A DNA stretch of 32,475 nt from Microbacterium sp. APC 3901 (lineage in GTDB: Bacteria > Actinomycetota > Actinomycetes > Actinomycetales > Microbacteriaceae). Below are positions 1 to 6,749 of the stretch, in pieces. A program made the translations under genes and the position numbers. The notes under the pieces were generated by a model, which saw only the letters and a program-made list of their open reading frames with translations, was not told the DNA's origin and did no database searches. Position 1 is the stretch's first letter. Every line of letters begins with the position of its first letter. The DNA lies in NCBI RefSeq assembly GCF_030407765.1, contig NZ_JASDCU010000024.1:1-32475 (forward strand), given 5' to 3'.

Positions 1-425
1 ACGTGCCCGTCTCGGTCGCGGCGCAGGTCGCGTGCTCGGGAGCGATCCAGCGGGTGCTCATGGATGAGGGTCGGATCGTCGGGATCACGACGACGGATCG
101 GGTGTTCACCGTGCATCAGCGGCGGGCGATCATCGCTCGTGACAAGGAGTGCCTGATCCCCGGATGCCACGTCCCGGCGTCGTGGTGCGAGATCCACCAC
201 GTCACCGAACACGCACGGGGCGGCCCGACGCACACGGACAACGGTGTGCCGTTGTGCTGGTGGCATCACCGATCCCTCGGCACCTCGGGGTGGGAGATCC
301 GGATGCATGACGGGCTCCCGCAGGTGCGCGGACCGGCATGGTGGGACCCCGCACAGCGATGGCACACACCCAGACTCAGCCTGCCGGCACCCGGTCGGGT
401 TCCGCGCACCCCGCTTCGCGTCTGA
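1..425 (+). CDS. HNH endonuclease (DUF222/13E12 family), C-terminal part, cut by window edge
   Basis: The reading frame is open to the left edge, so only the last ~140 residues are present; the GTG at 3 is probably internal. The visible part carries an HNH nuclease module: a CLIPGC segment, then WCEIHHV, then a conserved N (TDNGVPLC) and a final CWWHH. The two Cys pairs and the His-His pairs fit a zinc-stabilised beta-beta-alpha metal fold. This arrangement at the C-terminus is the hallmark of the DUF222-HNH (13E12 repeat) proteins, which are present in many copies in Microbacteriaceae and Mycobacteriaceae. Their role is not settled; they are presumed nucleases, often considered mobile or selfish. 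The N-terminal DUF222 part must lie left of the window. The stop codon is followed directly by a degenerate tandem repeat. Confidence 0.85.
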   Translation, partial: VPVSVAAQVACSGAIQRVLMDEGRIVGITTTDRVFTVHQRRAIIARDKECLIPGCHVPASWCEIHHVTEHARGGPTHTDNGVPLCWWHHRSLGTSGWEIRMHDGLPQVRGPAWWDPAQRWHTPRLSLPAPGRVPRTPLRV

Positions 426-430
426 GCACG

Positions 431-517
431 CCTGGATGGGACCGACGCGCACGCCTGGATGGGACCGACGCGCAGCCCGGTGGGGCCGACACGCGCCCGG
501 GTGGCAACGACGCGCGA
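431..517. repeat. Degenerate ~22-bp tandem repeat behind the HNH gene
   Basis: Four head-to-tail units of 20-23 bases start six bases after the HNH stop codon. The first two (431-453 and 454-475) are almost identical, sharing CCTGGATGGGACCGACGCG. The next two (from 476 and from about 496) are diverged, keeping a GGTGG core and a CGACRCGCG end. The repeat ends just before the 3' end of the minus-strand gene at 529-1119. Function is unknown; it lies between convergent genes. Confidence 0.7.
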
Positions 518-528
518 TCACGCGGATA

Positions 529-1119
529 TCACGCCGGGTCGAGCCTCAGCACCTCAGGTGATTCGCCTCCCGCGACTTCGTCGACGACGCGGATGCTGCG
601 CGCCAGGTCGTCGAGAGCGCCGTCGAGAGTGCCGAAGCGTTCGCGGTCGCTGCACATCGCGGTCAGCGTCACCAGATGCGTGCCGGTGTCCCAGGTGTAG
701 GTGGCGAAAGGCGGTGACGCGGGCGACGGCGGCATCGCCACCACGAGCTTCTCTCCCGTGCCCAGCCAGCGGCTCGAGAACGACTGGGTGTCGTCGTAGT
801 CCATCGGCATCGACGCCCGAGCGACCCGCACCTGCGGGGTCAACGCCTGCACGGTGGCCATCGCGACGACCAGCTCAGGATCCGCCTTCCAGGTCCAGAC
901 GAGCACACGACCGTCCGCCCGGCGCATCAGCATCGGCGCCGCCTGGCTCATCGCCCACGCGCCGATCCTCGAACCCGGGCGTTCGGTGACGCCGATCGCA
1001 GAGTTCACCTGCCCCAGCAGCATCCGTATCGCTGCCTTGCGGTGCCGACGCCCCTTCCAGCCGAGCGAATCGGTGACGGGGATCCACAGTCGGGGGTCGG
1101 CGTCGGCAGTCAGTCGCAT
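529..1119 (-). CDS. Conserved hypothetical protein, 196 aa
   Basis: I do not recognise a named family. The protein looks soluble: there is no signal peptide and no membrane segment. It starts MRLTADADPRLWIPV and has alternating hydrophobic and charged stretches typical of an alpha/beta fold, with a run of small residues (PPSPASPPF) near residue 130. Codon use matches neighbouring genes, with strong third-position GC, supporting a real gene. A TAGCGT hexamer (minus strand, 1126-1131) ends six bases before the ATG, suggesting a leaderless transcript and supporting this start. It stands alone: divergent from the glycosyltransferases and convergent with the HNH gene. Confidence 0.75.
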   Translation of the reverse strand: MRLTADADPRLWIPVTDSLGWKGRRHRKAAIRMLLGQVNSAIGVTERPGSRIGAWAMSQAAPMLMRRADGRVLVWTWKADPELVVAMATVQALTPQVRVARASMPMDYDDTQSFSSRWLGTGEKLVVAMPPSPASPPFATYTWDTGTHLVTLTAMCSDRERFGTLDGALDDLARSIRVVDEVAGGESPEVLRLDPA

Positions 1120-1125
1120 GGCTCC

Positions 1126-1131
1126 ACGCTA
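1126..1131 (-). promoter_or_regulatory. -10 box of hypothetical gene (leaderless)
   Basis: TAGCGT read on the minus strand, ending 6 bases before the ATG at 1119. This fits the TANNNT -10 consensus at leaderless spacing. No convincing -35 is visible. Confidence 0.5.
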
Positions 1132-1239
1132 GGGGGTGAGGCTGAGGGATGCCGGTATGCCTCGGCGGTCGGATCAGGCCCCTCGGGTAGAGTGGCCAGC
1201 GCCCGATCGGGCTCTTTGACCGCCGTACCGTAAGGCAGA

Positions 1240-2466
1240 ATGTCCTCCTCTACCTCCGATCCGACGAGTGCTCCCGACGTCGCCCCCGACTCCGGGCAGC
1301 GTCCGCTTCGCATCCTGATCGGATGCGACACCTTCTGGCCAGACATCAACGGCGCCGCCCGCTTCGCCGAGCGCCTCGCCGCCGGTCTCGTGCAGCGGGG
1401 TCATGACGTGCACGTCGTCGCACCGAACCAGGCTTACCGGCGGGCCGCACCGCGCACCGAGGTGATCGAGGGAGAGCCGATGACCCTGCACCGGCTGCCG
1501 TCTGTGCGCTGGGCGCCCCACGACTGGCTGCGCTTCGTCTGGCCGTGGCGCGTGAAGCACTACGCCCGCAAGATCTTCGACACCGTGCAGCCCGACGTCG
1601 TGCACATCCAGTCGCACATCGTGATCGGTCGTGGTCTCTCGCGTATCGCGCACGAGCGCGGCATACCGGTGATCGCCACCAACCACGTGATGGCCGAGAA
1701 CATCCTCGACCACACGACCATGCCCAAGTTCGTCGATGACCTCGTGCTGCGCTGGGCATGGGGAGACGCGAAGCGCACCTTCGCCCTGACGCGCGCGATC
1801 ACCACGCCGACGCGTCGCGCGGCTGACTTCCTCGAGCGCACGGTCGAGGTTCAGGGCGTCATCCCGGTCAGCTGCGGCATCGACCGCACGCAGTACACGC
1901 CGGTGATCGCTCCTCGCGACAAGAACCGCATCATCTTCGTCGGACGCCTGACCGCCGAGAAGCAGGTCGAGGTGATCCTCGAGGCGATGACGAAGCTCGA
2001 CCCGGCGCTCGATGCGACCTTCGACATCGTCGGCGGCGGCGACCAGCGCAAGCAGCTCGAGAACCTCACGGGTCAGCTGGGACTCACCGACCGCGTCACC
2101 TTCCACGGCCGCACGACGGATGAGCAGCTGCGTGCGCTGCTGTCGCGCGCCTCGGTGTTCACGATCGCCTCGATCGCCGAGCTGCAGTCGATCGCGACGA
2201 TGGAGGCCATGGCCTCGGCGCTGCCGATCGTCGCGGCGGATGCCGTCGCTCTGCCGCATCTCGTGCACGACGGCGAGAACGGCTACCTGTTCGAGCCCGG
2301 CAACGCGGATGCCCTCGCCGCGCGACTGACCGACGTGCTCACCGCATCGCCGAGCGAATACGCGCGCATGCAGCAGGCATCGCTCGACGGCGTCGCGATC
2401 CACGACATCAACCGCACGCTCGACACATTCGAGGCGCTGTACCGCGACGAGCCGCTTCCCGAGTGA
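1240..2466 (+). CDS. Glycosyltransferase, GT4-type (GT-B fold), first of a pair
   Basis: A 408-residue retaining glycosyltransferase that should transfer a sugar from a nucleotide donor. After a disordered, Ser/Pro-rich N-terminus of about 20 residues comes a Rossmann start (LRILIGCDTFWPDINGAARF, then LVQRGHDVHVVAP). The C-terminal donor-binding half has GRLTAEKQVEVILEAM, then IVGGGDQR, then the EX7E pair in ELQSIATME, then GYLFEPGN. Length is normal for the family. The N-terminal DTFWPDINGAA motif resembles glycolipid or mannosyl transferases, but donor and acceptor cannot be read from sequence. The ATG at 1240 follows AAGG at 1232-1235. A TACCGT at 1226-1231 could alternatively be a leaderless -10 at a slightly long spacing. 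The gene overlaps the next glycosyltransferase by four bases. Confidence 0.9.
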   Translation: MSSSTSDPTSAPDVAPDSGQRPLRILIGCDTFWPDINGAARFAERLAAGLVQRGHDVHVVAPNQAYRRAAPRTEVIEGEPMTLHRLPSVRWAPHDWLRFVWPWRVKHYARKIFDTVQPDVVHIQSHIVIGRGLSRIAHERGIPVIATNHVMAENILDHTTMPKFVDDLVLRWAWGDAKRTFALTRAITTPTRRAADFLERTVEVQGVIPVSCGIDRTQYTPVIAPRDKNRIIFVGRLTAEKQVEVILEAMTKLDPALDATFDIVGGGDQRKQLENLTGQLGLTDRVTFHGRTTDEQLRALLSRASVFTIASIAELQSIATMEAMASALPIVAADAVALPHLVHDGENGYLFEPGNADALAARLTDVLTASPSEYARMQQASLDGVAIHDINRTLDTFEALYRDEPLPE

Positions 2467-3683
2467 CGGCGCGCGTCATGCATATCGTCTTCTTCGGCGA
2501 TCAGCACCTGGACTCCCTCGGCGGGGCCCAGGTGTCTATGCGGCTGCAGCGCGAGTTCCTCGAGCGGGCCGGACACACGGTCACCGTCGTCGCGCCGAAG
2601 ATGCACGGGGCGCGCGCCCCTCGCATCGCCGACCCATCGAGTGTCGATCTGCCTTCCGTGCCGATCACCGCCGACCGTGAGTACTCGATGAGCTGGCCCG
2701 GACGTGCCACCGACCGCGAGCTCGACCGTGCGATGACGCACCGCCCGCCGGTCGACCTGGTGCATGTGCAGGCCGACTTCTGGGGTGCCTTCATCGGTCA
2801 TCGGTATGCGGCTCGCCACGGCATCCCCGTCGTCCACACGCTGCACAACCGCGTCGATGTCGGGATCGCCGCTGTCACACCGCTGCACGGACCGGTGCTC
2901 CGAGCGTTGAACCTGTGGCGCCGTCGCGCGCTGCGGGGCGCGGGCGAGCAGGCGTCGGGGAGTGACGGATGGGCCTTTCTCCGGGGCATCGCGAGCGGGT
3001 CGTCGGCTGTGACCGCGCCCTCCACGCATTTCGCGCGTCGCCTCGAAGAGCACGGAGTCTTCAGTCCCGTCGACGTGGTGTGGAACGGCATCGACGACGA
3101 CATCCGCGAGGCGACACTCGCCGCCGCTCCGACCGAACGCGCGCCGGGGCGCCCCCGCTTCGTCTGGCTCGGACGCATGAGCCCCGAGAAGCGCCTGCTG
3201 CCGTTCCTCGAGGCCTTCGTCGAGTCGGGAGTCGACGCCGACCTCGAGATCATCGGCGGTGGTGCGCAGCGCGCCGCCGCCGAGAAGATCGTCTCGGGCC
3301 TGTCGAACGTGAGTTTCGCCGGCAGGCTCAGCTACGCCGACACCCTCGCTCGCATCGCCGCCGCCGATGCACTCGTGCAGACCTCGATCGGCTTCGAGAC
3401 GCAGGGCATGACCCCGTTCGAAGCGGCCACTCTCGGCACGCCGTCGGTGATCAGCGACCCGGACATCGCGGCAGAGCTCGGTGGCGGACTGTGGGCCGTT
3501 CCCGGAGCCGCCGGCACCGAGGAACAGCGGAAGGCGGGTCTTGTCGAGACGCTGCGCCGCGCGGCATCCGACATCGCCACCGGAATCGCCCCCCAGCCGA
3601 TGCGCGAAGTCTCGGAGTCATTCCGGCAGTCGTCGCGCACCGCTGCGATGATCGAGGTCTACGAGCGTGTGCTCGCGGGCTGA
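2463..3683 (+). CDS. Glycosyltransferase, GT4-type, second of a pair
   Basis: A 406-residue GT-B glycosyltransferase. It begins MHIVFFGDQHLDSLGGAQVS, a Rossmann start with a Gly-rich acceptor loop. The C-terminal half has RFVWLGRMSPEKRLLPFLEAF, IIGGGAQR and the EX7E pair ETQGMTPFE, with a Thr-Pro variant in the middle, then TLGTPSVIS. The GTG start at 2463 overlaps the upstream stop codon (GTGA), indicating translational coupling and a shared product or pathway. An alternative ATG lies at 2478 and would remove five residues. Donor and acceptor are unknown; cell-envelope glycolipid or polysaccharide synthesis is an inference from family and pairing. Confidence 0.88.
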   Translation: MTARVMHIVFFGDQHLDSLGGAQVSMRLQREFLERAGHTVTVVAPKMHGARAPRIADPSSVDLPSVPITADREYSMSWPGRATDRELDRAMTHRPPVDLVHVQADFWGAFIGHRYAARHGIPVVHTLHNRVDVGIAAVTPLHGPVLRALNLWRRRALRGAGEQASGSDGWAFLRGIASGSSAVTAPSTHFARRLEEHGVFSPVDVVWNGIDDDIREATLAAAPTERAPGRPRFVWLGRMSPEKRLLPFLEAFVESGVDADLEIIGGGAQRAAAEKIVSGLSNVSFAGRLSYADTLARIAAADALVQTSIGFETQGMTPFEAATLGTPSVISDPDIAAELGGGLWAVPGAAGTEEQRKAGLVETLRRAASDIATGIAPQPMREVSESFRQSSRTAAMIEVYERVLAG

Positions 3684-3692
3684 TCTTCGGGC

Positions 3693-4085
3693 TCAGAACC
3701 CGAGGTAGTAGAACACGTTCGACACCCAGGCGACGAGGGTGCCGATGACGGTGCCGCCGCCCACGCCGATGGCGATTGCCGCGAGCAGGTGAGGCGCCGG
3801 GCGCCGAAGCGCGATGAGTCCGAGCAGCAGGCCGGCGCCTGCGCCTGCCACCACGACCAGGTTCACGAGGTTCGACAGCAGGTCGACGACACCGAAGCCG
3901 ACGCTCGCGTACAGGAACGGGGTGACGAGCTGCCAGAGCAGCCCGATCGCCCCGGCGCTCACGCCGACGATCAATGCCGTGCGGCCGAGGCCTGCCGAGC
4001 GCGGTGCGCCCGCTCCCGGCCCGTACGGGGGCGCCGCGACTCCGTTGGGCTGGCCGGGTTGCGTGTAGGGCTGCTGCTCGCTCAT
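3693..4085 (-). CDS. Small proline-rich membrane protein (DUF4190-like), paralogue of upstream gene
   Basis: A 130-residue protein with a disordered Gln/Pro/Gly-rich cytosolic N-terminus (MSEQQPYTQPGQPNG) and three to four hydrophobic segments: LIVGVSAGAIGLLWQLV, LVVVAGAGAGLLLGLIAL and a C-terminal pair ending WVSNVFYYLGF. A RRP turn follows the central segment. This layout is common in actinobacteria and resembles DUF4190-type proteins; the role is unknown. It is a clear paralogue of the gene at 4101-4625, sharing GLGR, G(L/V)xxGLL, LRRP and WVSN near the C-terminus. GGAG lies five bases before the ATG, so it has a normal ribosome-binding site as the second gene of the pair. Confidence 0.8.
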   Translation of the reverse strand: MSEQQPYTQPGQPNGVAAPPYGPGAGAPRSAGLGRTALIVGVSAGAIGLLWQLVTPFLYASVGFGVVDLLSNLVNLVVVAGAGAGLLLGLIALRRPAPHLLAAIAIGVGGGTVIGTLVAWVSNVFYYLGF

Positions 4086-4100
4086 CGATTCTCCGGATGA

Positions 4101-4625
4101 TCAGAAGGAGAACGCGTAGAGGAGATTCGACACCCACGAGATGACGATCGCGACGAGCTGCGACGCGGTGACGCCGATCGCGATGCCCGCGAGGATCTGC
4201 GAGCCCGGTCGCCGCACCGACATCAGACCGAGGACGAGCCCCGCGACCGCGATGACCAGCACGAGCCCGTTGCCGACCGCTCCGAACGCTCCGACGGCCG
4301 AGGGGTCGCCCATCATCCGGTACATCAGCGGATATGACAGCGTGATGAGGAGTCCGATCCCGAGCGAGATCACGGCGAGGACGAAGGCGATACGACCGAG
4401 TCCTGGGCTCCCCGAGGGGGTCGGACGCTGTCGCTCCGGGTACGGCTGCGCCGGATATGGCTGGGCTGCGTACGCCTGCCCGTAGGGCTCGCCGGTGTAC
4501 GGCTGTGAGGGCTGCGGCGGCTGCGGCGGCTGCGGCGGCTGCGGCGGTTGTGCCGGATGATGCGAGCCCGCGTAGTTCGGGGGCGTTCCGTATGGCTGTG
4601 CGGGAGGCTGCTGAGGCTCGCTCAT
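4101..4625 (-). CDS. Proline/glutamine-rich membrane protein (DUF4190-like), first of paralogous pair
   Basis: A 174-residue protein with a long disordered N-terminus of about 75 residues rich in PQP, QPY and AQPY units, followed by hydrophobic segments (IAFVLAVISLGIGLLITL, LVLVIAVAGLVLGLMSV, and a C-terminal helix ending WVSNLLYAFSF). The Pro-rich tail could bind partners or simply tether. I chose the ATG at 4625, not the GTG at 4631. A TACGCT -10 hexamer ends seven bases before it, which suits a leaderless start, and the paralogue also begins MSE. It sits 15 bases upstream of the paralogue and likely forms an operon with it. Function is unknown. Confidence 0.8.
   Translation of the reverse strand: MSEPQQPPAQPYGTPPNYAGSHHPAQPPQPPQPPQPPQPSQPYTGEPYGQAYAAQPYPAQPYPERQRPTPSGSPGLGRIAFVLAVISLGIGLLITLSYPLMYRMMGDPSAVGAFGAVGNGLVLVIAVAGLVLGLMSVRRPGSQILAGIAIGVTASQLVAIVISWVSNLLYAFSF
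4511..4546. repeat. Perfect 9-bp tandem repeat (4 copies) encoding PQP units
   Basis: Four exact copies of GCTGCGGCG occupy 4511-4546 inside the gene at 4101-4625. On the coding strand they specify repeated Pro-Gln-Pro. Slippage would add or remove three residues in frame, so the length of the proline-rich tail may vary between strains. Confidence 0.85.
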
Positions 4626-4632
4626 GCTCACG

Positions 4633-4638
4633 AGCGTA
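4633..4638 (-). promoter_or_regulatory. -10 box of paralogous membrane-protein operon (leaderless)
   Basis: TACGCT on the minus strand, ending 7 bases before the ATG at 4625. It supports ATG 4625 over the upstream GTG at 4631, which would lie within one base of the box. Confidence 0.5.
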
Positions 4639-4679
4639 GCCGCGTGCGCCGCCGGATGGGGGAGGTCGCCTGCTTCGGG

Positions 4680-4841
4680 TCACCGATAGGAGTGCCCGAC
4701 CTCCGTGCCGTCGAGGGCGTCTCTTTCGGCGACGCGTGTCCAGTCGGTGGGCACGCGTCGATGTCCGTCGCGGCGGAGTTCGATGACGGTGGCGACGAGA
4801 GCCCACGCGGCGAGGGCCATGAGTGCGATGATGAGGATCAT
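4680..4841 (-). CDS. 53-residue single-pass membrane protein
   Basis: A small protein with one N-terminal membrane helix (MILIIALMALAAWALVATVI), then a basic, hydrophilic tail with ELRRDGHRR followed by PTDWTRVAERDALD. The positive residues after the helix predict an outside-in N-terminus with a cytosolic tail. The frame is open much further upstream, but the ATG at 4841 is marked by TAGCGT (4849-4854) ending seven bases before it, a leaderless signal. The gene is divergent from the GlxA-type regulator; the 87-base gap holds both promoters. Function is unknown. Confidence 0.65.
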   Translation of the reverse strand: MILIIALMALAAWALVATVIELRRDGHRRVPTDWTRVAERDALDGTEVGHSYR

Positions 4842-4848
4842 GGCAGAA

Positions 4849-4854
4849 ACGCTA
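4849..4854 (-). promoter_or_regulatory. -10 box of the 53-residue membrane protein (leaderless)
   Basis: TAGCGT on the minus strand, ending 7 bases before the ATG at 4841. It is the main support for this start, since the frame extends upstream. Confidence 0.45.
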
Positions 4855-4863
4855 CGATCACCC

Positions 4864-4892
4864 TTGATCTGCCACGAGTGGCGGAATAGACT
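4864..4892 (+). promoter_or_regulatory. Promoter of GlxA-type regulator with internal dyad
   Basis: A -35 TTGATC (4864-4869), a 17-base spacer and a -10 TAGACT (4887-4892) form the best sigma-70-like promoter in the window. The spacer contains the perfect dyad GCCAC-GA-GTGGC at 4871-4882, exactly between the two boxes, where a bound protein would block polymerase. The start codon is 36 bases after the -10, with GGGAGAG as ribosome-binding site. Confidence 0.65.
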
Positions 4893-4928
4893 CTGCTCGT
4901 AGGAAAACTGCCAACCCGGGAGAGAGTC

Positions 4929-5906
4929 ATGATGAAGACGGTCGCCTGCATCGTGCAAGACGGATTCGCGCCGTTCGAGTTCGGCCTCGCGTGCGAGGCG
5001 TTCGGCCTCGACCGGTCGAATGACGGCGTGCCGAACTTCGACTTCCGGGTTCTCGCGCCCCATCCCGGCGTGGTGACGTCGAAGCTGGGCTTCTCGATCA
5101 ACGTCGAGCATGACCTGTCGTTCGCGTACGAGGCAGACCTCGTCGTGTTCTGCCCGGTGCCTCGTGAATACTGGGGCGAGATCGATCCCCTGCTCCTCGA
5201 CGTCGCGCGGCACGCGGTGGCGCGGGGCGCCTGGGTGCTGACCATCTGCAGCGGGTCGTTCATCCTCGGTGCCGCGGGCGTGCTCGACGGGCGTCGCGCG
5301 ACCACGCACTGGATGTACTCCGAGGTGATGGCCGAGATGTATCCCGAGATCGAGATCGACCCCGACGTGCTCTTCGTGCAGGACGACCGGATCATCACGA
5401 GCGCGGGCACGGCGGCCGGCATCGACGCCTGCCTGCACCTGCTGCGCATCGAGCTCGGGGCCGAGCTCACCAATCGCATCGCCCGACGCATGGTCGTGCC
5501 GCCCCAGCGTGACGGCGGCCAGGCGCAGTTCATCGACCGCCCCATCCCCGTCGCCCGGAACGACTCGCTCGCCGCCGTCGCGGATTGGGCAGTGGGGCAC
5601 CTGCGCGACGACCTGGGGGTCGAACAGCTCGCGGCCCGTGCTCTCATGTCTCCCCGCACCTTCGCGCGCCGGTTCAAGGCCGAGTACGGTGCGACTCCTG
5701 CGGCCTGGCTCGCTCGACAGCGTGTGCTGCACGCCCAGCGGATGCTCGAGCGCAGCGATCTGTCACTCGAGCAGATCGCCGACGAGTGCGGCTTCGGATC
5801 GGCGGCTGTGCTGCGGCAGAACTTCTCGCGGGTGCTCGGCACCACCCCGACGGCCTACCGCGCGCGCTTCTCGTGTGCGGATGACGCGGAGTCGTCGGCG
5901 GCCTGA
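4929..5906 (+). CDS. GlxA-type transcriptional regulator (DJ-1/PfpI domain plus AraC HTH)
   Basis: A 325-residue regulator. Residues ~1-180 form a DJ-1/PfpI (class I glutamine amidotransferase-like) domain, with the nucleophile-elbow motif LTICSGSFILGAAGVLDGR and TSAGTAAGIDACLHLL near its end. Residues ~215-315 are an AraC-type double helix-turn-helix, with MSPRTFARRFKAEYGATPA and the second motif LEQIADECGFGSAAVLRQNF. This architecture is shared by GlxA, CdhR and AdpA-like regulators, whose ligands are often nitrogenous metabolites; the ligand here is unknown. No metabolic gene lies next to it. The start is the first of two ATGs; GGGAGAG precedes it. The dyad inside its own promoter suggests autoregulation. 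Confidence 0.92.
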   Translation: MMKTVACIVQDGFAPFEFGLACEAFGLDRSNDGVPNFDFRVLAPHPGVVTSKLGFSINVEHDLSFAYEADLVVFCPVPREYWGEIDPLLLDVARHAVARGAWVLTICSGSFILGAAGVLDGRRATTHWMYSEVMAEMYPEIEIDPDVLFVQDDRIITSAGTAAGIDACLHLLRIELGAELTNRIARRMVVPPQRDGGQAQFIDRPIPVARNDSLAAVADWAVGHLRDDLGVEQLAARALMSPRTFARRFKAEYGATPAAWLARQRVLHAQRMLERSDLSLEQIADECGFGSAAVLRQNFSRVLGTTPTAYRARFSCADDAESSAA

Positions 5907-5977
5907 CCGGTCAGCCGCCCGGCGAACAGCCCGCCGATGAGCTACAGCGCCGAGGAGCGCCGTGAAGCGTGCTGCTC

Positions 5978-6679
5978 TCAGTGGTCCCAGTGTCCGGGGC
6001 TCGGGAGTGCGCGATAGTCCACGTCGACCCCGTCAGACGTCACCGAAGCGGTGCAGTACAGCAGCGACTGCGTCGGAAAGCCATGCGGACGGTTGTCGCG
6101 GATGATCGCCCGATCGTCCTCTGGGTCGAGTCGAGCAGAAGTGGCGAGCAGTGTCGTCCACTCGCCTGCCCAGTCGAGGCTGTCGCCGGTCGCGCCCAGA
6201 GCGCGGAACTCGGGCAGCCAGGCCGCGATGCGCGGAGTGCCGAGGTCATCGAGGTCGTCGTGCGCGATCATGTGGATGCCGTCCACGAGCGATGTCTCGC
6301 GCAGCTCCGCGCCGTCCCAGCTCAGCACGCGCGCCCCCTCCGGTCGCACCTCGAGCAGGTTGAAACCGTGCATGGGCAGCGGAGCGACCGGCGAGCGGCC
6401 CAGGACCGACTCCAGGGCGAGCGAACCGCGCGACACGGCGACGTCGGCGGCGAGGTCGACCACATCGGCGCGGTTGAGCAGCACTGCGAGGCGGCGCTCG
6501 ACGGGGTTCACCGCGAGCCAGGCGCCGCCTGCTCGCCGGTCACGGATGCCGGAGACCCCGGGATACGCGTCGGGCCACCATTCGCCGAGGGCATCCCACT
6601 CGCGCTGCGGGTCTTCGTCTCGCACCGCGAGCAGTCGCGCGGTCTCGGGGCCGGCCACATCGATCACCACGGTGCACAC
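5978..6679 (-). CDS. NRDE family protein (TANGO2-like)
   Basis: A 233-residue protein starting M-CTVVIDVAG. Cys2 right after the initiator is typical of the TANGO2/NRDE family, whose members begin MC and contain an N-R-D-E signature; here RDEDPQREWDALG, AWLAVNP, VLLNRADV and the GFNLLEV segment are visible. Eukaryotic TANGO2 has been linked to coenzyme A and lipid metabolism; the bacterial role is not established. I set the start at the GTG at 6679, not at the far upstream frame opening: it restores the MC N-terminus, and a TAGACT -10 box ends seven bases before it. The gene is divergent from coaBC over a 70-base gap, an interesting pairing given the proposed TANGO2-CoA link. Confidence 0.82.
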   Translation of the reverse strand: MCTVVIDVAGPETARLLAVRDEDPQREWDALGEWWPDAYPGVSGIRDRRAGGAWLAVNPVERRLAVLLNRADVVDLAADVAVSRGSLALESVLGRSPVAPLPMHGFNLLEVRPEGARVLSWDGAELRETSLVDGIHMIAHDDLDDLGTPRIAAWLPEFRALGATGDSLDWAGEWTTLLATSARLDPEDDRAIIRDNRPHGFPTQSLLYCTASVTSDGVDVDYRALPSPGHWDH

Positions 6680-6686
6680 GGGATTC

Positions 6687-6743
6687 AGTCTAGAAGCGGG
6701 TCGAGCAGCCTCGGGCCCGCGGCGACGGATGCTGGGGCAGAAT
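6687..6743. promoter_or_regulatory. Divergent leaderless promoters of NRDE gene and coaBC
   Basis: The minus-strand box TAGACT (6687-6692) ends 7 bases before the GTG at 6679. The plus-strand box CAGAAT (6738-6743) ends 6 bases before the GTG at 6750. Neither gene has a Shine-Dalgarno sequence, so both transcripts are probably leaderless. No clear -35 elements are seen. Confidence 0.5.
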
Positions 6744-6749
6744 CGAACC

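Noticed and set aside
1201..1212. Perfect 12-base palindrome GCCCGATCGGGC followed by TCTTT, as a terminator
   Set aside because: The stem has no loop, the T stretch is short, and it lies just upstream of a start codon where a terminator makes little sense; short GC palindromes are frequent here.
4501..4560. GC-rich repeat as a CRISPR or REP array
   Set aside because: The unit is 9 bases, in frame and inside a gene; it encodes a proline-rich tail.
4871..4889. AdpA binding site before the GlxA-type gene
   Set aside because: TGGCGGAATA fails the TGGCSNGWWY consensus at position 7 (A instead of G).
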